A stretch of DNA of 9,897 nt, taken from contig CAKQHH010000041.1 in the NCBI GenBank assembly GCA_934234035.1, positions 1-9,897 on the forward strand. Direction: 5' to 3'. Within the stretch, counting starts at the first letter, position 1, and each line of letters opens with the position of its first letter. The position numbers and the translations under genes were made by a program. Positions 5,000-9,897 of this stretch are shown in pieces. Origin of the DNA: an uncultured Clostridia bacterium. GTDB lineage: Bacteria > Bacillota > Clostridia > Peptostreptococcales > Anaerovoracaceae. The notes beneath the pieces are model-generated. The model searched no databases. It saw only the letters and a list, made by a program, of their open reading frames with translations, and was not told the origin of the DNA.

Positions 5000-6718
5000 A
5001 TGTACACTCAGATCTCTTCCAAGAAGCGGCTGACCGCGCTGCTGGTTGCCTTCGCGTTCTTGCTGGGGACATTCGCCGTGGGAACCGAGTCCGTCTCGGC
5101 CGCATCGAAGCTGAAGGTCAGCCCGACCCGCAAAACCGTCTACGTGGGCAGCAAGGTCACCATCAAAGCCAACAAGAAGGTGAAGTGGTCGGTTTCCGGC
5201 AAAAAGAAGATCGTAAAGATTACGTCGAAGAAATCCAAGAAGAACAAGAAGGTCACCGTCAAAGCGTACAAGGCCGGAACGGCTTATGTAAAAGCAAAAT
5301 ACGGAAAGAAAACAAAGAAAATCCGCATCACCGTCCGCAGCAAGGTGCCGACAAAGATCAATGTGGTCAGCACGGAGACCGGAATCGGAGTGGGCAATCA
5401 CTGCACCGTTAAGGTGAAATCGGTATCGCCTTCCTACGCAAGCAAGTCCGTAACCTGGTCTTCCAGCAATACGAAGATTGCCACCGTGAATGCCTCCGGA
5501 CTGGTGAAGGGGGTAAAGCCGGGTGTCGCTACAATTACGGCAACATCCAAGATGAGCAAGTCCAAGAAGGGCTCCGTGAAGATTCGGGTACTGAAAACCC
5601 TGAGCGGAACGGTCACGATGACCACTTCCGTTACCGACGAGACCAAATTCCCGAAGGGAAAGGTAACGCGGGTATGGATTCCGGTTCCGCAGACGGATCG
5701 GGATCAGACCGTGGCCCCTTCCACAATTAACTACACATTCGGAGCGGAACCGTCGAAAAAAGAAGAAACTTATGATTCCTCCGGCAACAAGGCGCTTTAC
5801 GTAGTGTGGGATGAAAACACGGAACCGAAGGATCGGACCGTAACCCTTTCCTATAACATCTCCAGACGGGAAATCGTCCGCCCGAACAACCTGGCCGCTT
5901 TGGAGAAGGGAAAAGTAGATACGAAGGAAATGGCTCCGTACCTCAGAGAGAGCAAAAGAAGCGGTTCCCTGACCGAGGGAATCGTGAAGGACACGGCAGA
6001 TAAAATCGTCAAGGATGCTAACGCAAAGACGGTATTCCAGAAAGCCCATGCTATTTACAACTGGGTCTGTGAGAACATCTCCCGGGAAACGTCCAATCAT
6101 ACTCCGGGAATCGGCGCCGGAAACGCAGAATACATTCTCAACCACCCGAACGAGGGCGGCAAGTGTACCGATACGAATTCCGTATTTGTTGCGCTGTGCC
6201 GCGCAGCCGGCGTTCCGGCCAGAGGCGTCTACGGCCTGTCCCTGGATGAACTGAATGGAGAACCGGGAACATATATTCAGAAGTGTAAGCCGCAGTACTA
6301 CCTCCCGGGCTACGGCTGGGCGGAAGCGGATACCAGTGCAGTTCTGAAAGAAATCAGAGGTGAAGAAGATAAGTTCCGAAAAGATAAATCAATGAAGTCA
6401 GCATGGGATGATATCAAGAATCGGTACTGGGGTAACGGCAGTGAGCAGTGGATTATGCTCTCTACCGGAGACGACATCGAACTGTCCCCGAGACAGAGCG
6501 CTACCACCGCCGAGGATCAATATCCGACGGACAAATATCCTGAAAAATGGCCGCAGCGTCTGGCCGGGCTGAACGACGACGGTACGCTGAACTACTTCGT
6601 CTATCCGTATGTGGAATACGACGGTCAATTCAACCATGCGTACAAGAAACTCGCAGCAGAGTATCCACATTTTACATTCAATTACACATTCGAAGAAGAT
6701 GCAGGATGCAACTGCTAG
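5000..6718 (+). CDS. Exported Ig-like (BIG2) and transglutaminase-like protein with altered catalytic triad
   Basis: A 572-aa protein. Residues 1-35 form a signal peptide (ISSKKR, then LTALLVAFAFLLGTFAV, cleavage near VSAA). Residues ~36-115 are a very lysine-rich Ig-like repeat. Residues ~116-199 are a clearer BIG2-type repeat (ASKSVTWSSSNTKIATVNAS, then GLVKGVKPGVATITAT). A beta-rich segment (~200-330, containing RVWIPVPQTD) precedes a transglutaminase-like core (~340-450). The core contains KAHAIYNWVCENISRE, then GGKCTDTNSVFVALCRAAGVPAR with the expected nucleophile Cys389, then YLPGYGWAEADTS with the expected Asp444. Where family members have His (as in HCRAEVYL) this protein has Lys428 (KCKPQYYL), so the usual Cys-His-Asp triad is incomplete. 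The C-terminal part (YWGNGSEQWIM, then LNYFVYPYVEYDG) fits the same family, and the protein ends in GCNC. It probably acts at the cell surface, as a binding or structural protein, or with unusual catalysis. There is no LPXTG or other anchor. Confidence 0.87.
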   Translation: MYTQISSKKRLTALLVAFAFLLGTFAVGTESVSAASKLKVSPTRKTVYVGSKVTIKANKKVKWSVSGKKKIVKITSKKSKKNKKVTVKAYKAGTAYVKAKYGKKTKKIRITVRSKVPTKINVVSTETGIGVGNHCTVKVKSVSPSYASKSVTWSSSNTKIATVNASGLVKGVKPGVATITATSKMSKSKKGSVKIRVLKTLSGTVTMTTSVTDETKFPKGKVTRVWIPVPQTDRDQTVAPSTINYTFGAEPSKKEETYDSSGNKALYVVWDENTEPKDRTVTLSYNISRREIVRPNNLAALEKGKVDTKEMAPYLRESKRSGSLTEGIVKDTADKIVKDANAKTVFQKAHAIYNWVCENISRETSNHTPGIGAGNAEYILNHPNEGGKCTDTNSVFVALCRAAGVPARGVYGLSLDELNGEPGTYIQKCKPQYYLPGYGWAEADTSAVLKEIRGEEDKFRKDKSMKSAWDDIKNRYWGNGSEQWIMLSTGDDIELSPRQSATTAEDQYPTDKYPEKWPQRLAGLNDDGTLNYFVYPYVEYDGQFNHAYKKLAAEYPHFTFNYTFEEDAGCNC

Positions 6719-6732
6719 AATCCTTCATCGGA

Positions 6733-6775
6733 TAAGAAAAAGAGCGATTCGCCCGGCGAATCGCTCTTTTTCTTA
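6733..6775. terminator. Perfect 20-bp bidirectional terminator
   Basis: Arms 6733-6752 and 6756-6775 are perfect reverse complements around the 3-nt loop CCG. The core GAGCGATTCGC pairs with GCGAATCGCTC, followed on the + strand by TTTTTCTT. On the minus strand the left arm's A-tract supplies the same tail, so it could work in both directions. It separates the transglutaminase-like gene from the aminotransferase-radA unit. Confidence 0.92.
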
Positions 6776-6799
6776 CCGTCGTCCGCTCGGTTCCCGCTC

Positions 6800-6828
6800 T
6801 TCCATCCCGGCGGATATTTGAGTATAAT
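6800..6828 (+). promoter_or_regulatory. Promoter candidate for the aminotransferase - radA unit
   Basis: A consensus TATAAT at 6823-6828 lies 17 nt after a weak -35 match TTCCAT (6800-6805). Transcription would start near 6835, leaving a leader of about 44 nt. The weak -35 suggests help from an activator or a modest basal level. Confidence 0.55.
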
Positions 6829-6847
6829 GGAAGCATGTAACCTGCAT

Positions 6848-6857
6848 CCAATATTGG
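6848..6857. promoter_or_regulatory. Palindrome CCAATATTGG in the aminotransferase leader
   Basis: A perfect 10-bp palindrome sits just downstream of the predicted transcription start and upstream of the AGAGG ribosome site (6865-6869). Its position suits a repressor operator. No regulator can be named, and a 10-bp palindrome can arise by chance. Confidence 0.25.
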
Positions 6858-6878
6858 TTTTGACAGAGGTAGAATGCG

Positions 6879-8030
6879 ATGAAAGAATTAAAGAAAGAAT
6901 TGAAAATCAGCCCGTCCCTGCGGGAACAGGAAAAGATTAGCTACGCGTCGGATGTAATCCACGTGCCGGAAGGCGGCATCGACTGCAACGAGGGCTGCAA
7001 CCCGTACGGATTTCCGCCGGCCCTGGAAGAGGCCATGGCGGATTTTGATATCAAGCGATTCGGACCGTATCCCCACAGCCATGCGATTTATGACGGTCTG
7101 CGGGAATACTGGAAGGGCTATTCCGACATCGAACCGGAGAACGTGCTTTTGGCGGACGGAAGCATCAGCGCGCTGTATGTTATTTTTGGGCTGTTCCAGG
7201 CGTCGGGTGCTGTAGTGCTGGGCAATGCGCCTACCTTCAGCGATGCGGAAATGGCTGCCCGGATGCTGGGCATGGAATGGCGGGCGGTGGCGCTGAATGC
7301 CGACCGGAATTACCGGTTCGACCCGGATGCTTTTGTGGAGCAGATTACCGACGATGTGACCATGATCTACATCGACAATCCCAACAATCCGACGGGGCAG
7401 GTGATCAACTTGTACGCCATCGAGAAAATCCTGGATCGTGCGCTGGAAGTGGGGGCCGGTGTGGTTATTGACGAGGCGTATGGTGATTTTATGCCGAACC
7501 AGAATTCCGCAATGACCCTGACAGAGGAATATCCGAACCTGATTATGGTGCGCACCATGTCCAAAGCTTTCGGTCTGGCGGGCCTCCGGGTGGGATACAT
7601 CATCGCCGGCAAGCCGATCATCCGTTACATGAAGAAGCTGAGAGACCCGTACATGGTCAGCGAGTTCGCCCGGGAGATGGCGGGAAAAGCGCTGATGTAC
7701 CCGTACCATTTCTGGAACAACATGCTGGATTTCGCCAAAATGAAGCGGGAAATTCGGGAGGCGCTGAAGAAGGCGGGACACCTGTCCATGGCGGAGACCG
7801 ACGATATGGTGTCGATTTTCGTGCTGTACCACGACGACCCGGCGGTGGACCTGCAGAAGGTTTTCTGGGAAAACAAGGTGCTGTGCGTTTCCGGTGCGGA
7901 TTTTGCCGGCATGGAGCGAAATTCCGTCCGGATTCGGCTGCCGAAGATGGAGGAATTCCCGATTCTGCTGGAAGCCGTTCAGCGAATTCACAACGGAGAT
8001 TCCGATAAAAACAACAACCCGCAGGGCTAA
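6879..8030 (+). CDS. PLP-dependent class I/II aminotransferase, HisC-like
   Basis: A 383-aa cytoplasmic fold-type I aminotransferase. The visible landmarks are DCNEGCNPYGFPPALEEAM near the N-terminus (substrate-side loop, equivalent to NENPYGPS in HisC), ADGSISALYVIFGLF (cofactor phosphate region), NPNNPTG (167-173), DEAYGDF (198-204, the Asp that contacts the pyridine nitrogen), and TMSKAFGLAGLRVGY with the Schiff-base Lys229. The family moves an amino group between an amino acid and a 2-oxo acid or aldehyde/ketone. The closest named relatives are histidinol-phosphate aminotransferase and the related threonine-phosphate decarboxylase. No his or cobalamin genes are nearby, so the substrate is left open. 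The N-terminal ~25 residues are a charged extension. The ribosome site AGAGG (6865-6869) is 9 nt from the ATG. radA begins 41 nt after the stop with no terminator between them, so they are probably co-transcribed. Confidence 0.87.
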   Translation: MKELKKELKISPSLREQEKISYASDVIHVPEGGIDCNEGCNPYGFPPALEEAMADFDIKRFGPYPHSHAIYDGLREYWKGYSDIEPENVLLADGSISALYVIFGLFQASGAVVLGNAPTFSDAEMAARMLGMEWRAVALNADRNYRFDPDAFVEQITDDVTMIYIDNPNNPTGQVINLYAIEKILDRALEVGAGVVIDEAYGDFMPNQNSAMTLTEEYPNLIMVRTMSKAFGLAGLRVGYIIAGKPIIRYMKKLRDPYMVSEFAREMAGKALMYPYHFWNNMLDFAKMKREIREALKKAGHLSMAETDDMVSIFVLYHDDPAVDLQKVFWENKVLCVSGADFAGMERNSVRIRLPKMEEFPILLEAVQRIHNGDSDKNNNPQG

Positions 8031-8071
8031 GGCGTCCGAGGCGGCAGGCGGGGAAAACAAAAGGATAAGAT

Positions 8072-9439
8072 ATGGCAAAAAAACAAAAGACAGTATACAT
8101 ATGCACGGAATGCGGAAATGAAAGCAACGGCTGGCAGGGGCAGTGCAGTTTTTGCGGCGCCTGGAACAGCATCGTGGAACAGAAGGTGGCGCCGGCGCCG
8201 AAGGAATCCGACGATACCCGCCGCCGGGTGACGCCGCTGGCGAGACCGGTGCCCCTGAGCGAGGTGGGTACACAGAACTACAGCCGGATTCACTCCGGAA
8301 GCCGGGAATTGGACCGGGTGCTGGGGGACGGCATTGTGCTGGGATCTCTGATTCTCATTTCCGGAGAGCCGGGCATCGGGAAATCCACCCTGATTGTGCA
8401 GGCGGCCAACCACATTGCCGGCACCTACGGAAAGGTGCTTTACGTCAGCGGCGAGGAATCCGAGGAGCAGGTGAAGCTCCGGGCAGACCGGGTCTGCGGG
8501 AAAATTTCCGAGAACCTGTATATTTTTCCGGAGACCAACCTGGAGAACGTGCTGGCCCACTGCGAGAACCTGCAGCCGTGTTTTGTGATCATCGACTCCA
8601 TTCAGACCGTGTATTCCGGCGGAATCGATTCCGTGGCGGGCAGCGTCTCTCAGATTCGGACCTGTTCCAACCTGCTGATGAATTTTGCGAAGACCAAGAA
8701 CGTGCCGGTGATGATTGTGGCTCACGTGACCAAATCCGGCGAGCTGGCGGGACCGAAGACCATCGAACACATGGTGGACTGCGTATTGCAGTTTAACGGA
8801 GAACGGGATCGGGACCTGCGGGTGCTCCGCTCCCTGAAAAACCGTTTCGGTACGACGGAAGAAATCGGGGCCTTTCGTATGGGCCCGGAGGGGATGAAGG
8901 AAGAAACCGACCTTTCCGGAAGCCTGTTGGAGAATCCGGACGTGCAGGAAGAGGGATCTCTGGTATCCGCTATCTACGAGGGCAGCCGGCCGGTGTTCTT
9001 TGAAATTCAGGCTTTGGTGAGTCCCTCCAATGTGGGATTCGCCCGGCGTACCGCCCTGGGCATCGATCAGAACCGGCTGAATATGATTCTGGCCGTGCTG
9101 GAGAAGAAAGCGGGCATTTCCCTGTTAAACTACGACGTGTACGTGAACGTGGTGGGGGGCATGCGGCCGGACAGCACGGCGACGGACCTGGCCGTGGCCC
9201 TGGCCATCTTCAGCTCCTTCCGTGGAAAGTGCGCCGCCGCTAAAACCATCGCTATCGGCGAGATTGGACTGACCGGAAACCTGCGGTCTGTGCGGAATGC
9301 GGAAAAAATCGCGGCAGAGGCGGTGCGCCTGGGCTACGAGAGAATTATCTTACCGAAGAAGAACAGCAAGTTTACCCTGGCCGGCATTTCCATTGTGGGA
9401 GCGGAAAACATCATGGAAGCCATCCGCCAGGCGTACTAA
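8072..9439 (+). CDS. radA: DNA repair protein RadA
   Basis: A 455-aa protein of the normal length for bacterial RadA (Sms), a cytoplasmic RecA-related helicase-like ATPase that promotes branch migration during recombinational repair. All signature parts are present. The N-terminal zinc finger uses Cys11, Cys14, Cys25 and Cys28 (CTECGNESNGWQGQCSFC). Walker A is GEPGIGKST (98-106), Walker B is in PCFVIIDSIQTVYS, and the RadA-specific motif KNRFG is at 256-260. The C-terminal Lon-protease-like domain includes GMRPDSTATDLAVALAIFSS. The ribosome site AGGA is about 7 nt from the ATG. It follows the aminotransferase in the same direction. In Bacillota radA is often near disA or clp genes, and that context is not seen within this window. 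Immediately after its stop a long structured tandem-repeat array begins, with no ordinary T-tailed terminator. Confidence 0.97.
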   Translation: MAKKQKTVYICTECGNESNGWQGQCSFCGAWNSIVEQKVAPAPKESDDTRRRVTPLARPVPLSEVGTQNYSRIHSGSRELDRVLGDGIVLGSLILISGEPGIGKSTLIVQAANHIAGTYGKVLYVSGEESEEQVKLRADRVCGKISENLYIFPETNLENVLAHCENLQPCFVIIDSIQTVYSGGIDSVAGSVSQIRTCSNLLMNFAKTKNVPVMIVAHVTKSGELAGPKTIEHMVDCVLQFNGERDRDLRVLRSLKNRFGTTEEIGAFRMGPEGMKEETDLSGSLLENPDVQEEGSLVSAIYEGSRPVFFEIQALVSPSNVGFARRTALGIDQNRLNMILAVLEKKAGISLLNYDVYVNVVGGMRPDSTATDLAVALAIFSSFRGKCAAAKTIAIGEIGLTGNLRSVRNAEKIAAEAVRLGYERIILPKKNSKFTLAGISIVGAENIMEAIRQAY

Positions 9440-9441
9440 TA

Positions 9442-9897
9442 GCGAACCCCGGGCCTGAAAATCAGAACAGGCGGCCCGGGCGCCGGCGCGGTTCGCGCCT
9501 GACTTCCCGTAAAGCCAATAAATTCGGTTTCTTTGCGCGAACCCCGGGCCGTGAATTCCAGAAAAAGGGGCCCGGGTGCCGGCGCGGTTCGCGCCTGACT
9601 TCCCGCAAAGCCAATAAATTCGGTTTCTTTGCGCGAACCCCGGGGCGTGAATTCCAGAAAAGGCGGCCCGGGTGCCGGCGCGGTTCGCGCCTGACTTCCC
9701 GCAAAGCCAATGAATTCGGTTTCCTTGCGCGAACCCCGGGGTGTGAATTCCAGAAAAAGGGACCCGGGCGCCGGCGCGGTTCGCGCCTGACTTCCCGCAA
9801 AGCCAATAAATTCGGTTTCCTTGCGCGAACCCCGGGCCGTGAATTCCAGAAAAAGGGGCCCGGGTGCCGGCGCGGTTCGCGCCTGACTTCCCGCAAA
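9442..9897. repeat. Tandem array of 96-bp hairpin-containing repeats, continuing past the window end
   Basis: Units begin at GCGAACCCC at 9442, 9537, 9633, 9729 and 9825, so the periods are 95, 96, 96 and 96 bp, and the last unit is cut by the window end. Each unit carries the arms of a hairpin. In the second unit GCGCGAACC (9535-9543) pairs with GGTTCGCGC (9586-9594), and CCGGGCC (9544-9550) pairs with GGCCCGG (9569-9575). There is an 18-nt loop and a 10-nt one-sided bulge. A conserved linker (CTGACTTCCCGCAAAGCC, then AATAAATTCGGTTT) joins units. Unit 1 is the most diverged, mostly in the loop, while its stem arms are kept. Because 96 is a multiple of three, repetitive reading frames stay open on both strands (a 32-residue Arg/Pro-rich repeat on the minus strand, 9462-9896). 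I do not treat these as genes. No unique spacers are present, so it is not a CRISPR array. Confidence 0.93.

Noticed and set aside
4919..6145. 408-codon open frame on the minus strand
   Set aside because: It is antisense to the transglutaminase-like gene, which has a signal peptide, Ig-like repeats and family motifs in the sense frame.
303..8030. A complete new defence, toxin-antitoxin or mobile system
   Set aside because: No transposase, integrase, nuclease, toxin, phage or insertion sequence ends were seen. The genes are metabolic, regulatory, surface and repair functions.
6888..8273. 461-codon open frame on the minus strand
   Set aside because: It is antisense to the aminotransferase and the start of radA, both firmly identified. 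There is no ribosome site or domain evidence.
9462..9896. Arg/Pro-rich repeat protein on the minus strand
   Set aside because: It would start at a TTG only because the window ends there. The opposite strand is equally open, and the hairpin structure explains the sequence better. It is kept as a finding but not as a gene.
9442..9897. CRISPR array
   Set aside because: Units are 96 bp and nearly identical over their whole length, with no unique spacers and no cas genes in the window.

Overview
The window looks like part of a chromosome from an anaerobic, moderately GC-rich member of the Bacillota (Clostridia/Eubacteriales grade). The basis is strong AGGAGG-type ribosome binding sites, sigma-70/SigA-type promoters, an aldo/keto reductase fused to a ferredoxin-like cysteine region, a lysine-rich exported protein with bacterial Ig-like domains, and RadA. 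No species can be named from the sequence alone. All seven supported genes lie on the + strand, and the long minus-strand open frames are shadows of them.

Layout. 1-180 is a GC-rich, inverted-repeat-rich stretch with a recurring TCGCCGAAGGC motif and no supportable gene. An extended -10 promoter (203-231) then drives a tight three-gene unit: an aldo/keto reductase with two C-terminal cysteine clusters (303-1358), an unrecognised 189-aa protein (1368-1937) and a LysR-type regulator (1953-2813). A separately promoted gene (2936-4030) encodes a stand-alone protein of the TIGR00300 / LOR-SDH / archaeal-type ornithine cyclodeaminase family and ends in a strong terminator. Next come two exported proteins: a secreted rhodanese carrying a lysine-rich insertion (4217-4897), and a lysine-rich Ig-like plus transglutaminase-like protein (5000-6718) in which the residue aligned with the catalytic His is Lys. 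A 20-bp perfect hairpin at 6733-6775 closes this block. A HisC-like PLP-dependent aminotransferase (6879-8030) and radA (8072-9439) form the last unit.

Two bases after the radA stop, a tandem array of ~96-bp units begins. Each unit contains the arms of a long hairpin, and the array runs off the window end (9442-9897). It is the most striking non-genic structure here. No complete new defence or mobile system is evident. The parts most worth following up are the structured repeat array, the active-site-altered transglutaminase homologue beside a lysine-inserted rhodanese, and the redox gene / unknown gene / LysR operon.

How the genes work together. The reductase, unknown protein and LysR regulator are probably co-transcribed and may be one regulated redox module whose substrate is unknown. 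The rhodanese and transglutaminase-like proteins both have signal peptides and unusually basic regions, which suggests a shared cell-surface location. The aminotransferase and radA are adjacent without a terminator, but their functions do not suggest a common pathway.
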